From the NCBI RefSeq assembly GCF_000717745.1, contig NZ_JOBH01000009.1:62001-126000 (forward strand): 64,000 bases of DNA. Reading direction: 5' to 3'. Below, piece by piece: positions 40,680 through 49,756 of the stretch. Under the pieces are notes generated by a model that saw only the letters and a program-made list of their open reading frames with translations, searched no databases and was not told the DNA's origin. The position numbers and the translations under genes are program-made. Numbering within the stretch: the first letter of the stretch is position 1; each line of letters opens with the position of its first letter. The stretch comes from Streptomyces violens (GTDB taxonomy: Bacteria > Actinomycetota > Actinomycetes > Streptomycetales > Streptomycetaceae).

Positions 40680-41686
40680 GAGAGCCTCACCCGCGGGTCG
40701 ACGGCGGCGTACAGGACGTCCACCACCAGGTTGCACAGGACGATGAAGAAGGCGGCGAGCAGGGTGACGCCGAGGATGTTGGGCAGGTCGTTGGCGGTGA
40801 TCGCCTGGACGGCGAAGGCGCCCACGCCCTGGAGGGAGAAGACCTGCTCGGTGATGAGCGCGCCGCCGAGCAGCAGGCCGAGGTCCATGCCGAAGACGGT
40901 GATGATCGGGGTGAGCGCGGCGCGCAGGCCGTGCCGGACGACGACCTTGCGCTCGCGCAGGCCCTTGGCCCGTGCGGTACGGATGTAGTCCTCGTTCAGC
41001 GTCTCCAGCATGCCGGCGCGGGTGAGCCGGGCGTACAGCGCCGAGTAGAGGAACGCCAGCGTGACCCACGGCAGGACGAGCGTGCGCGCCCAGGCGAACG
41101 GATCCTCCAGCAGCGGTACGTAGTCACTGCGCTCGAAGATCGGCCATTGGTACGTGAAGAGGGCCAGCGCCAGGGCGCCGGTGAAGAACATGGGGAGCGA
41201 GACGCCGGCCAGCGCCACGCCCATCGCCGCGCGGTCGAAGAGCGAGCCGGGGCGCAGCGCCGAGAGCACGCCGGTGGCGACGCCCGAGACGACCCAGATC
41301 ACGGCGGCACCGGCGGCCAGCGACAGCGTCACCGGGAGCCGGGACTGGATCTCGGGCCAGACCTCGATGTGGGTCTTGAAGGAGTAGCCGAAACACGGCC
41401 GGTGGCAGGTCGCCACATCGGGACCGAACTTGTAGTCGACGCCGACGAAGATGCCCTTGAGGAAGTCCCAGTACTGCTCGTACACCGGCTTGTCCAAGCC
41501 GAGGTTCTTCTTCACCGCGGCGATGTCCGCGGCGGTGGGGGCCTTGCCGATGTACTGCTGCGCGAGCTGGTCGGAGGACTGCCCGGCCAGCTTCGGCAGC
41601 AGGAAGAAGATGCCGAAGGTGACCGCGCTGACGATCAGCAGCAGGATCACTGCGCTGATCAACCTGCGGATGATGTACGAGAACAC
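40676..41686 (-). CDS. Oligopeptide/dipeptide ABC permease (DppB-like)
   Basis: A 336-residue permease with six helices. The first helix (RRLISAVILLLIVSAVTFGIFFLLP), a large external loop carrying a Cys pair (ATCHRPCFGYS), and the EAA loop LNEDYIRTARAKGLRERKVVVRHGLRAALTPII are typical. GTG 41686 follows the hairpin at 41701-41730. Forms the channel with the DppC-like permease, which lies on the far side of the binding-protein gene. Confidence 0.95.
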   Translation of the reverse strand: MFSYIIRRLISAVILLLIVSAVTFGIFFLLPKLAGQSSDQLAQQYIGKAPTAADIAAVKKNLGLDKPVYEQYWDFLKGIFVGVDYKFGPDVATCHRPCFGYSFKTHIEVWPEIQSRLPVTLSLAAGAAVIWVVSGVATGVLSALRPGSLFDRAAMGVALAGVSLPMFFTGALALALFTYQWPIFERSDYVPLLEDPFAWARTLVLPWVTLAFLYSALYARLTRAGMLETLNEDYIRTARAKGLRERKVVVRHGLRAALTPIITVFGMDLGLLLGGALITEQVFSLQGVGAFAVQAITANDLPNILGVTLLAAFFIVLCNLVVDVLYAAVDPRVRLS

Positions 41687-41700
41687 GGGACTGCGGCGTC

Positions 41701-41730
41701 GGTGCCCGCCGGCCGCCGCCGGCGGGCACC
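41701..41730. terminator. Intercistronic hairpin inside the dpp-like operon
   Basis: A perfect 13-bp stem (GGTGCCCGCCGGC / GCCGGCGGGCACC) with a 4-nt loop lies between the binding-protein stop and the permease start. It could attenuate downstream genes or protect the upstream mRNA, giving more binding protein than channel. Confidence 0.6.
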
Positions 41731-41757
41731 AATGCCTTCACCTGCCTTCCGGGGCTG

Positions 41758-43509
41758 CTACTTCTTGATGCCGACGTTGAGGTAGTCGTACTGACCGCTG
41801 AAGGCCGAGGTGGACACGAGGTTCGTGGCCTCCGGCGAGCGGTACATCAGCACCTTGAAGTAGGTCAGCGGCACGATCACCGCCTGCTCCATCGTCTTCT
41901 TGTCGATCTCGGCGTACGCCTTCTCGCGCGCGGCCTGGTCGGTGTTGGCGATGGCGGTGTCGAGCAGCTTGTTGATCTCCGGGTTGTCCAGCTCCGAGAG
42001 GTTGGTGTTGCCGGACTGGCTGATCGCCTTGCCGTTCAGGATCTGCTGCAGGTAGCCGTAGCCGGTCGGGAAGTCCGAGCCCCACTGCATCATGATCAGA
42101 CCGACGTTGTTCTTCTTGTTGAACTTCGGCACGCCCGCGTAGTCCGAGAAGTACTTGCTCGTCGGGTACTGCTGGATCTTGGCGTTGATGCCGATCTTCT
42201 TCAGCGAGTCGATGACCGTGGTGGCCGCGTCGACCTCGTCCTGGCGGTCGGAGCGGGCGAGGATGGTGGTGTCGGTCCTGCCGGCCCCGCACTCCTTCCA
42301 CTTCTTCTTCGCCTCGGTCAGGTCCAGCTTGTCCTTGGCGTCGTACTTCTGCGGGTACATGTCGAACTTCTGGTACCCGGCGATGTCGGTCGGCAGGACG
42401 GTGGACGCGATGTCACCGCGGATCGGGCCGCCGAGCGAGGTCTGCACGGCGCGCTTGTCGATCGCGTACTGCACGGCCTGGCGGCAGGCGAGCTTGTCGA
42501 ACGGCTTCACCTTGCTGTTGATCGCCGTGTAGACCAGCCGCTGGCCGAGCGCGTTGTCCGTGTTGGCCTTGAGCTTGGGGTCGGTCAGCAACTGGGCCTG
42601 GGTCTGGCCGTCGACGCCGCGCCCGGCGAGGTCGATATGGGTGTTGCCGGACTGCAGGTCCTTGTCGATGGTCGACTGGGCGACCTTCATCTTCAGGACG
42701 ATCTTGTCCGGGAGCTGCTTGCGCAGCGGGTCGGTCTTGGCGGACCACTGCGGGTTGCGGACCAGGGTGAGCTGCTTGCCCTCCTGGTAGCTCTGGAACT
42801 TGTACGAGCCGCTGGAGACCACGTTCTTGGTGTAGTCGGCGCCCTTGTCCTTGGCCTGCGGGACCGGCGCGGTCTGCGGCGCGGACACCAGGTAGTCGAA
42901 CTCCGCGAACGGCTTCTTCAGGTGGAAGACGATCGTGTGGTCGTCCGGCGTCTCGATGGACTTCAGCCCGGCCTTGGACTTGTCCTTGTACGGACCCTTG
43001 TACTTGTCCTTGTTCTCCAGGAACTGCTGGAAGTAGTTCGGGCCGAGCGAGAGGGTGTCGCGCGCGAAGTTGGAGCGCTCCACCGCGTACTTCACGTCCT
43101 GCGAGGTGACGGGCTTGCCGTCCTCGTACTTCACGCCCTTGCGGAGCTTGTACGTCCAGGTCTTGCCGCCGTCGGAGGGCTTGCCCATCGACTCGGCGAG
43201 GTCCGGCACGAGCTCGTTGCCCTTCTCGCCGGGGGCCGGCTTGAAGGTGGTGAGCGGACGCGCGTAGAGACGGCTGAAGTTGTAGATGAAGGCGTAGTAG
43301 GTGTTGCCCGGGTCGAAGGACTCGGGGGCGTCGCTGATCGCGTAGTTGACCGTCCCGCCCTTCGCGTCCGAGGTGTTGACCATGCCCTTCGTCGCGGCGT
43401 TCGCCGCGGACGCGCCTCCGTTTGCGTCCTTGCCGCCACTGCAGCCGGCCAGCAAAAGGCCCGCACTGGATATGGCCGCGATCGCCGCGACCGGAACTGA
43501 CCTTCGCAT
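41758..43509 (-). CDS. Oligopeptide/dipeptide ABC substrate-binding lipoprotein
   Basis: A 583-residue family 5 solute-binding protein. Lipoprotein signal with lipobox LLLAGC near Cys23; mature part begins with a Gly/Ala/Asn linker and then NYAISDAPESFDPGNTYY. Family landmarks: AESMGKPSDGGKTWTYKLRKGVKYEDGKPVTSQDVKYAVERS, VVSSGSYKFQSY, ACRQAVQYAIDKRAVQ and LLDTAIANTDQAAREKAYAEIDK. It captures peptides or related solutes; specificity unknown. Confidence 0.95.
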   Translation of the reverse strand: MRRSVPVAAIAAISSAGLLLAGCSGGKDANGGASAANAATKGMVNTSDAKGGTVNYAISDAPESFDPGNTYYAFIYNFSRLYARPLTTFKPAPGEKGNELVPDLAESMGKPSDGGKTWTYKLRKGVKYEDGKPVTSQDVKYAVERSNFARDTLSLGPNYFQQFLENKDKYKGPYKDKSKAGLKSIETPDDHTIVFHLKKPFAEFDYLVSAPQTAPVPQAKDKGADYTKNVVSSGSYKFQSYQEGKQLTLVRNPQWSAKTDPLRKQLPDKIVLKMKVAQSTIDKDLQSGNTHIDLAGRGVDGQTQAQLLTDPKLKANTDNALGQRLVYTAINSKVKPFDKLACRQAVQYAIDKRAVQTSLGGPIRGDIASTVLPTDIAGYQKFDMYPQKYDAKDKLDLTEAKKKWKECGAGRTDTTILARSDRQDEVDAATTVIDSLKKIGINAKIQQYPTSKYFSDYAGVPKFNKKNNVGLIMMQWGSDFPTGYGYLQQILNGKAISQSGNTNLSELDNPEINKLLDTAIANTDQAAREKAYAEIDKKTMEQAVIVPLTYFKVLMYRSPEATNLVSTSAFSGQYDYLNVGIKK

Positions 43510-43586
43510 GATGCTCGGTTTCCCCTTCGTTCGTCGGAAACTTCGGTGGAACTAGCCGGGACCGCCCGGGCGCTGCCGGAGCGGTG

Positions 43587-44585
43587 TCAGCGGCTGCGCG
43601 GGTCCAGCGCGTCCCTCAGGCCGTCACCGAGCAGGTTGAACGCGAGTACGGTGACGAAGATCGCGAGGCCGGGGACGAGCATGTACTGGGGGTCGACCTC
43701 GTAGTACTTGACCGCCTGGTTCAGCATTCCGCCCCAGGAGGCCTGCGGGGGCTGGATGCCGACACCGAGGAAGCTGAGCGCCGCCTCGAAGAGGATGTTC
43801 GAGGGGATCAGCAGCGTGGAGTACACGACGATGGGCCCCACCAGGTTCGGCAGCAGCTCCCGGAAGAGGATGAACGGTCCGCGTGCGCCCATCCCCCGGG
43901 CCGCGTCGACGAATTCGCGCTCCCGCAGCGACAGCGTCTGGGCCCGCACGATGCGGCCCATGTACGGCCAGTTGAAGAAGCCGATCACAAAGATCAGGAC
44001 CGAGAGGTGCAGCGGCAGGCCCTCCAGGCCGAAGGCGCCGCCCTGCAGCGAGGCGGAGATGGCGATGGCGAAGAGCAGCAGCGGGAACGCCAGGAAGACG
44101 TCCATCATCCGGCTGATCACCGCGTCCACCCGGCCGCGGTAGTAGCCCGCCACCACGCCGAGGACCGTGCCGATCGCCACCGACAGCAGCGTCGCGCCGA
44201 ACGCCACGATCAGCGAGACCCAGGAGCCCTCCAGGACCCGCGCGAGCAGGTCGCGGCCGAACTTGGGGTCCACGCCGAGCGGGTGGTCCGCGCTCATGCC
44301 GCCGAAGTCGCCGAGCGGCAGGGTGGTGTTGGGGTCGATCAGCGACTGATTCGGCTCGTTCGGGTCCAGGCCGAGGAGCGACTGCAGGGGCCGGGAGAGC
44401 GCCGCGATCAGGACGAGAAGGATGACAACGATGGCGCCGGCCACCGCGACCTTGTCGCGTTTGAAGCGCAGCCAGGCGATCTGGCCGAGCGAGCGGCCTT
44501 CGATCCGCTTGCTCGGCACGCCTTCCAGCACCGCTTCCGGCTGCGCCTCGGCAGCCGCCCCGGTGGTCTCGATCGGTGCGGTCAC
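43587..44585 (-). CDS. Oligopeptide/dipeptide ABC permease (DppC-like)
   Basis: A 332-residue permease: cytoplasmic N-tail with RSLGQIAWLRFKRDKVAVAGAIVV, large external loop with HPLGVDPKFGRDLLARVL, EAA loop LREREFVDAARGMGARGPFILFRELLPNLV and SFLGVGIQPPQASWGGML. GTG 44585 is chosen, with TAAGG 4 nt upstream; the frame stays open to 44936 but the extra residues look non-coding. First gene of the five-gene importer operon. Confidence 0.94.
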   Translation of the reverse strand: MTAPIETTGAAAEAQPEAVLEGVPSKRIEGRSLGQIAWLRFKRDKVAVAGAIVVILLVLIAALSRPLQSLLGLDPNEPNQSLIDPNTTLPLGDFGGMSADHPLGVDPKFGRDLLARVLEGSWVSLIVAFGATLLSVAIGTVLGVVAGYYRGRVDAVISRMMDVFLAFPLLLFAIAISASLQGGAFGLEGLPLHLSVLIFVIGFFNWPYMGRIVRAQTLSLREREFVDAARGMGARGPFILFRELLPNLVGPIVVYSTLLIPSNILFEAALSFLGVGIQPPQASWGGMLNQAVKYYEVDPQYMLVPGLAIFVTVLAFNLLGDGLRDALDPRSR

Positions 44586-44990
44586 GTGCCTTAGACCCCT
44601 CTCGGCCGCGCTTGGCCGGCCCACGTCCGCCGCGTCGGCGGCTCGGTTCACATCACTGGTGTGCGCGCCGGCGGACGTCCGGAGGTCTTGCAGCTCAGCG
44701 TTTTTCGGATGTCCGCGCGACAGCGGCGAGTTGCCCGTCGCACACAGGGTCCAGGCCCTGCTGCGGGAGTCTTCATCCGAGTCGCGATCAGTCACCAGCC
44801 CTGCCGGGGAAAGGATGCGCAACTGTGATGTGCTCCACGGCATTCCGTTATACGGACATCCGGGACGGCTCAGCGGTTCGCAGCCCCGCCCGGCGGTGAC
44901 GTCAACGACGGTACACAGGAGGGCAATTCGGCACACGTCGGCGTGCGGGACGACGACGCTTTCACGCCGCGATGGAAGCCGCGAGTGACC
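44586..44990. promoter_or_regulatory. Gene-free region with dpp-like promoter and dyad
   Basis: 405 bp without a convincing gene. On the minus strand TCCGTATAACGGA (44844-44856) is a dyad with 5-bp arms and contains a -10-like TATAAC; this places the dpp promoter about 250 nt before GTG 44585, leaving a long leader. The right edge is the stop of the SseB-like gene. Confidence 0.4.
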
Positions 44991-45779
44991 TCAGTAGGGG
45001 CGGGGGTAGCCGTAGCCGTAGGAGGCGGCCGGGGCGGCGGCGGGGTCCTGTGCCCCGCGGTCGAAGAAGGGGCGGGCGTAGGCGCGCATCCACATGCCCA
45101 CGGGGTCGTATTCGTCCTCCATCGCCACCGTCGAGACAGGCAGTCCCTCCGGAACCGCGCCGATGGACTGCTGCATCATCAGCCGTACCGACTCCACGGC
45201 GGCCGGGCCCGTGTCGTACAGCTCCAGGCCGATCGCCAGGTACGGAACGCCGAGCGCGGGCTGTACCCAGGCGCGGCGCAGCGAGCGGACGGCGGGGGTG
45301 CGGTGCGCGTTCTGCCCGAGGAGGGCGTAGAACTGCGGGATCTCCACGGCCGGTTCGGTGATCCGCAGGGGGCCGGCGGGCAGCCGGTCCAGGCCGCCGG
45401 CGATCCGGCGCAGGTCCAGCCAGGGGATGCCGACGCCGCCGCCCGGCGCGTGCGGGTTCAGCCACAGGCCCCAGCGGTCGGGGTAGAGCGCGGCCGCGAT
45501 CTCGGGCCCGGAGACCACTTCGTGGGCGCGGGTCCAGCCGCTGGCCGCGAGCTCCGCCGGGGAGGTCACGCACGGCGCGTAGCCGAGCCCGTCGACCTCC
45601 ATGTTTCCGTACTGCGCATCGGTGGCCCCGGCGCTGCCCTGCCACAGCAGCATCCACACCTGGCCCCCGGCCAGCGCCTGCAGCAGCGCCTCATAGGCGT
45701 CGTACCGGCCGGGCGAGACCTGCTGCAGCACCTGCTCGACCTGGCCGGCCGCCGCTCCCTGATGCGCACCCGCGCTCAC
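44991..45779 (-). CDS. SseB C-terminal-domain protein (paralogue 1)
   Basis: A 262-residue protein of the enhanced-serine-sensitivity SseB type: VWMLLWQGSAGATDAQYGNMEVDGLGYAPCVTSPAELAASGW (N-terminal SseB-like), then a C-terminal domain (ALGVPYLAIGLELYDTGPAAVES, EYDPVGMWMRAYARPFFDRG). A Tyr/Gly/Pro tail ends the protein. GTG 45779 is preferred. It shares domain layout and the ending pattern D-x-W/V-M-R-x-x-x-R-P-F-x with the neighbouring SseB gene, so the two are paralogues. Molecular role unknown. Confidence 0.82.
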   Translation of the reverse strand: MSAGAHQGAAAGQVEQVLQQVSPGRYDAYEALLQALAGGQVWMLLWQGSAGATDAQYGNMEVDGLGYAPCVTSPAELAASGWTRAHEVVSGPEIAAALYPDRWGLWLNPHAPGGGVGIPWLDLRRIAGGLDRLPAGPLRITEPAVEIPQFYALLGQNAHRTPAVRSLRRAWVQPALGVPYLAIGLELYDTGPAAVESVRLMMQQSIGAVPEGLPVSTVAMEDEYDPVGMWMRAYARPFFDRGAQDPAAAPAASYGYGYPRPY

Positions 45780-45941
45780 GTGTCCCCGTCCCTTCTCTCG
45801 GCAGGCACGCAGTGGCGCCCGCCCGGTCATTGCACCAGCTTAAGGGCGGGTCCGGCGCACGGCCGGGGCCGGGCGCGCGCGATCCGTCCCGGTACGGTCC
45901 GGTTCGCGGCCGCGCCGCGCGACACGAGGCCCTCTTTCGCG

Positions 45942-46766
45942 TTACCCCAGGTCCTGCGCGTAGAACGGCCGGACCCGCTCGCGCATCCAGTCCACGACGG
46001 GGTCCTGCGCGATGTCCAGCATGACGAGCTGGACGGGCCAGGGCACCGGTACGGCGCCGAGCGCCCGGCCCAGGGCGGCGAGCGCGCCGTCCCGCTGCGT
46101 CTGGTCCTGGAGGGCGGCCGCCGGGTCGGCGACCTGGACGCCGACGAAGAGCGTGGGCGCGTCGCCCTCGATGTTCGCGAGGCAGCGGCGGGCGGAGGTC
46201 ACGTACGGGACGGCGGAGAACTCCAGCCCCGCCGCGGCGAGGAAGTCCACCGGCTCGTCCTGCCAGTCCGGCTCGTACAGCCGCACCCGGCCGCCGGAGG
46301 GCAGGCCCTCGCGCGGCATGTCACCGCGGCACAGCTCGGCCACGGCGGGCGGCGGCAGCGGTACGCCGACGGTGCCGTCCGGATTCACCGCGATGCCGAT
46401 CTTCGGCGGCAGGCCGCGGGCGAACTCGCGGGCCGGCGCGACCGTGCACGGCATGTGCGCCCCGACGACCCGCAGGAACTCCTGCTCGGAGCTGAAGACG
46501 GGGACGTACGCCATGCCGTCGGGCAGCTCCACCGTGGGCAGGTCCAGCCCGGGCCGGCCGAAGCCGGCGCTGTCGGGGCCGCCGCCCTTGGGCAGCGGCA
46601 CCCATATCCGGCTGCGGCCGAGCACCTCGACGATCCGGGCGCCGGCGTTGGGGTGGCCCACCGACGCCGCGAGCACCTCTTCCAGCTCGTTGGCCGGCCA
46701 GGCCAACTGCGGAATGCCCTGTTCGGAAATGCCCTGCCCAGGGATGCTCTGCTCCGGAATGTCCAT
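45942..46766 (-). CDS. SseB family protein (paralogue 2)
   Basis: A 274-residue SseB-like protein: NELEEVLAASVGHPNAGARIVEVLGRSRIWVPLPKGGG, YVPVFSSEQEFLRVVG, FARGLPPKIGIAVNPDGTVGVPLPPPAVAEL, then a C-terminal domain ending DPVVDWMRERVRPFYAQDLG. In E. coli, SseB overexpression changes serine sensitivity; biochemical function is unsettled. Its place near the glycine/serine genes gcvT-glyA-sdaA may be more than chance. ATG 46766 is chosen over GTG 46775; a -10-like TAGGGT is near 46810. Confidence 0.87.
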   Translation of the reverse strand: MDIPEQSIPGQGISEQGIPQLAWPANELEEVLAASVGHPNAGARIVEVLGRSRIWVPLPKGGGPDSAGFGRPGLDLPTVELPDGMAYVPVFSSEQEFLRVVGAHMPCTVAPAREFARGLPPKIGIAVNPDGTVGVPLPPPAVAELCRGDMPREGLPSGGRVRLYEPDWQDEPVDFLAAAGLEFSAVPYVTSARRCLANIEGDAPTLFVGVQVADPAAALQDQTQRDGALAALGRALGAVPVPWPVQLVMLDIAQDPVVDWMRERVRPFYAQDLG

Positions 46767-46884
46767 GGTCACCACCCGCTTCGTACCGCGCTGCCTGGTC
46801 GAAAACCCTAGCGTCCGACCGGCCGGTTCTTCTCGGCCGTCTCACACCCGGGTACGGCAGCGGGTACGGAAGCGGGCGGGCCCG

Positions 46885-47583
46885 TCAGCCGAACGTCGTC
46901 CGCTCCAGCGCGTCCGCCGCCCGCCGGTCCAGCAGCACCGACGCCGTGAACCCCTTCGGCAGCCGCGCCGTCCGGGCCCTGGCCAGCAGCCGCCGGACCG
47001 CGCGCCGGTGCCGCCCGAAGGCGTAACCGGAGACGCCGCGGCCCCTCGCCCGCTGCCCGGAGAGCGCCACCGCCGGTGGCACGTCGAGCAGGACGAGATG
47101 CAGCTCACGGCCCTCCCGCCGGGCGGTGCGCGCGATCCAGCGGCGCACCCAGGCGAGCGTGCCGCAGTCGTGCACGACCACGCTGCCGCCGGAGCGCAGC
47201 GCCTGCCGCAGGCCGTGGTAGTGCGCGGCCCGCACCAGCGGGCGGACCAGGCCGTACGGCAGCCTGCCGAAGCGGCCTGCCTCCCAGCGCTCCCGTACGT
47301 CCTGGGAGTCGATGCGGTGCACGGGCACACCGGCCCCGTCCAGCGCGGGCACCACGCGTTGCATGAGCGTGCTCTTGCCACTGCCCGGCAGCCCCGAGAC
47401 GATCACCAGACCGCCCGCGGGGAAGTCCAGCTCGCGGACGGCCGCCTCGCCTTCCATGCCGCGCAGGTCCATCAGGGGCGCGCCGCGGCCGGGACGCACC
47501 ACCGCCTTGGGCACGCGGGCACGGCGCGGCACCGCGCCGGGCGCGACCCCCGCCGTCGTCGCGCATACGGCTTGCCTCTGCAC
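46885..47583 (-). CDS. P-loop ATPase/kinase, zeta-toxin-like fold
   Basis: A 232-residue protein with Walker A VSGLPGSGKSTLMQRV (GLPGSGKST about 64-72), IDSQDVRERWE, VVVHDCGTLAWVRRWIARTA, HLVLLDVPPAVALSGQRARGRGVSGYAF and an Arg-rich lid (HRRAVRRLLARARTARLPKGF). It resembles small AAA_33/zeta-toxin-type kinases; substrate unknown, and no antitoxin gene adjoins it. GTG 47583 follows GGGGAGGG by 7 nt. A TTGACA sits about 50 nt upstream. Divergent from the glycine riboswitch. Confidence 0.83.
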   Translation of the reverse strand: MQRQAVCATTAGVAPGAVPRRARVPKAVVRPGRGAPLMDLRGMEGEAAVRELDFPAGGLVIVSGLPGSGKSTLMQRVVPALDGAGVPVHRIDSQDVRERWEAGRFGRLPYGLVRPLVRAAHYHGLRQALRSGGSVVVHDCGTLAWVRRWIARTARREGRELHLVLLDVPPAVALSGQRARGRGVSGYAFGRHRRAVRRLLARARTARLPKGFTASVLLDRRAADALERTTFG

Positions 47584-47807
47584 CGTGATCGCCCTCCCCG
47601 TTGATTACCTGGGTGTCCCCCTACCCGCAGAGTGTCAAGAAAAGGTAATGAGCTTCAAGCGCGGGGCAAGGACGCGCCAGGTACGTCAGGTGCGCCGGGT
47701 GTGCGGGCCGGGACTCCTCTATCCGGCGCTGCCGTGCAATGATGTGCGCGCCACCGTGCACCGTGACCGCACACCGGCGCTCAACTGCATACCGGCCGCT
47801 TGAATCC

Positions 47808-48005
47808 GCGCGGGAGAGTTCCCGCCAGGCCACGGCGGGGCGCCGAAGGAGCAAGTACTCCCTTGAATCTCTCAGGCCCCTGTACTGCGCGGACGAGGCA
47901 GATCTGAAAAGCGGGCCGCCCGGGTGCGGCCCCACCCAAGGTGCAAGCCGAAGCCCCGATGGGGGCTGTCGGTGAACCTCTCAGGTTCCGATGACAGATG
48001 GGGAG
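47808..48005 (+). ncRNA. Tandem glycine riboswitch
   Basis: Two glycine aptamers in series upstream of gcvT. The first runs from CGGGAGAGTT through GCCGAAGGAGCAA and CTCTCAGGC to a GACGAGGCAGATCTG closing segment. After a short linker the second shows GGTGCAAGCCGAAGCC, ACCTCTCAGGTTCC and GATGACAGATGGGGAG. These are the conserved glycine-aptamer core pieces. The gcvT start is about 45 nt downstream, with CGGGAG as ribosome site, so control probably turns on gcv-glyA expression when glycine is abundant. Confidence 0.93.
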
Positions 48006-48048
48006 ACGTCCGATACGTCCCTGTCGTCCATTCCGGGAGCCCGCTGCC

Positions 48049-49173
48049 ATGAGTGAACCCCGTCGTACCGCGCTCGATGCCACGCATCGCGCGCTCGGCG
48101 CGACCATGACCGACTTCGCCGGCTGGGACATGCCGCTGCGTTACGGCAGCGAGCGCGACGAGCACGTCGCCGTCCGCACCCGTGCCGGCCTCTTCGACCT
48201 CTCCCACATGGGCGAGATCACCGTCACCGGCCCGCAGGCGGCCGACCTCCTCGACTACGCGCTGGTCGGCAACATCGGCTCGGTCAAGCCGGGCCGCGCC
48301 CGGTACACGATGATCTGCCAGGAGGACGGCGGCATCCTGGACGACCTGATCGTCTACCGGCTGGCCGACCAGGAGTACATGGTCGTCGCCAACGCCTCCA
48401 ACGCGCAGACCGTGCTGGACGCGCTCACCGCCCGCCAGGCCGGCTTCGACGCCGCCGTACGGGACGACCGCGACGCGTACGCGCTGCTCGCCGTCCAGGG
48501 CCCCGAGTCGCCCGGCATCCTGAAGTCGCTCACCGACGCCGACCTGGACGGCCTGAAGTACTACGCGGGTCTGCCCGGCACCGTCGCGGGCGTCGAGGCG
48601 CTGATCGCGCGGACCGGCTACACCGGTGAGGACGGCTTCGAGCTGTTCGTGCGGCCCGCCGACGCGGTCGCCCTCTGGGAGGCGCTGACCGAGGCGGGCA
48701 AGGACGCGGGCCTGGTCCCCTGCGGCCTGTCCTGCCGCGACACGCTGCGCCTGGAGGCGGGCATGCCGCTGTACGGGAACGAGCTGTCCACCTCCCTGAC
48801 GCCGTTCGACGCGGGTCTGGGCCGGGTCGTGAAGTTCGAGAAGCCCGGGAACGAGGGCCGCTTCGTGGGCCGGGACGCGCTGGCCGCGGCCGCCGAGCGC
48901 GCCGAGCAGAACCCGCCGCGCAAGCTGGTCGGGCTGATCGCCGAGGGCCGCCGCGTACCGCGCGCGGGCTACCCGGTCGTGGACGCCGAGGGCACCGCCA
49001 TCGGCACCGTCACCTCCGGCGCCCCCTCCCCCACCCTCGGCAAGCCGGTCGCGATGGCGTACGTGGACGCGGCGCACGCCGAGCCGGGCACGAAGGGCGT
49101 CGCCGTGGACATCCGCGGCAAGCACGAGCCGTACGAGGTCGTCGCGCTGCCCTTCTACAAGCGGGAGAAGTAG
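48049..49173 (+). CDS. gcvT: Glycine cleavage system T protein (aminomethyltransferase)
   Basis: A 374-residue GcvT: RRTALDATHRALGATMTDFAGWDMPLRYGS, AGLFDLSHMGEI, GGILDDLIVYRL, RTGYTGEDGFELFV, SCRDTLRLEAGMPLYGNEL and GRRVPRAGYPV. It takes the aminomethyl group from lipoylated GcvH and forms methylene-tetrahydrofolate and ammonia. ATG 48049 has GGGAG 10 nt upstream; a reading from 47998 would start within the riboswitch. First gene of the riboswitch-controlled run. The P-protein gene gcvP is not in this window. Confidence 0.97.
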   Translation: MSEPRRTALDATHRALGATMTDFAGWDMPLRYGSERDEHVAVRTRAGLFDLSHMGEITVTGPQAADLLDYALVGNIGSVKPGRARYTMICQEDGGILDDLIVYRLADQEYMVVANASNAQTVLDALTARQAGFDAAVRDDRDAYALLAVQGPESPGILKSLTDADLDGLKYYAGLPGTVAGVEALIARTGYTGEDGFELFVRPADAVALWEALTEAGKDAGLVPCGLSCRDTLRLEAGMPLYGNELSTSLTPFDAGLGRVVKFEKPGNEGRFVGRDALAAAAERAEQNPPRKLVGLIAEGRRVPRAGYPVVDAEGTAIGTVTSGAPSPTLGKPVAMAYVDAAHAEPGTKGVAVDIRGKHEPYEVVALPFYKREK

Positions 49174-49314
49174 CCGCCCGGCGTGGCGCAACCCGCCCCG
49201 GCCCGTCCCTGCGGACGGTAGAAGTTCCGTACGGACGGCAGAAGTGACGCGTTCGCGTCTCACCTGTCAAGACCCTCTGCACGATCATTCCCGCGCATCC
49301 AGGAGAATCGAACC

Positions 49315-49692
49315 ATGAGCAACCCCCAGCAGCTCCGGTACAGCAAGGAGCACGAGTGGCTGTCGGCCGCCGAGGACGGCGTCTCGACGGTCGGCATCAC
49401 CGAGCACGCGGCCAACGCGCTCGGCGATGTCGTCTACGCCCAGCTCCCCGAGGTCGGCGACACCGTCACCGCGGGTGAGTCCTGCGGCGAGCTGGAGTCG
49501 ACCAAGTCCGTCAGCGATCTCTACTCCCCGGTCGACGGTGAGGTCACGGAGATCAACGAGGACGTGGCGAACGACCCGTCGCTGGTGAATTCCGCCCCCT
49601 TCGAGGGCGGCTGGCTGTTCAAGGTGAAGCTGAGCGGCGAGCCGGAGGACCTGCTCTCCGCCGACGAGTACACCGCTTTCACCGCCGGCTGA
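49315..49692 (+). CDS. gcvH: Glycine cleavage system H protein
   Basis: A 125-residue lipoyl carrier: [41 protein letters not shown] and the lipoylation site [12 protein letters not shown] with Lys64. It shuttles the aminomethyl intermediate between P, T and L proteins. ATG 49315 has CAGGAGAA about 8 nt upstream. The gap of 141 nt from gcvT and the following 64-nt gap to glyA suggest one transcript. Confidence 0.97.
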   Translation: MSNPQQLRYSKEHEWLSAAEDGVSTVGITEHAANALGDVVYAQLPEVGDTVTAGESCGELESTKSVSDLYSPVDGEVTEINEDVANDPSLVNSAPFEGGWLFKVKLSGEPEDLLSADEYTAFTAG

Positions 49693-49756
49693 CCTACGCC
49701 CGCCCGCCGTGCCGAGGGGTCATAAACCCCTCGGAGGCTCCCACCCAGGAAGACTC

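Noticed and set aside
46885..47583. Zeta-type toxin of a toxin-antitoxin pair
   Set aside because: Only the P-loop kinase fold is similar; no small antitoxin gene overlaps or adjoins it.
47621..47935. Minus-strand frame across the gcvT leader
   Set aside because: It covers conserved glycine riboswitch elements on the plus strand and shows no protein family features.
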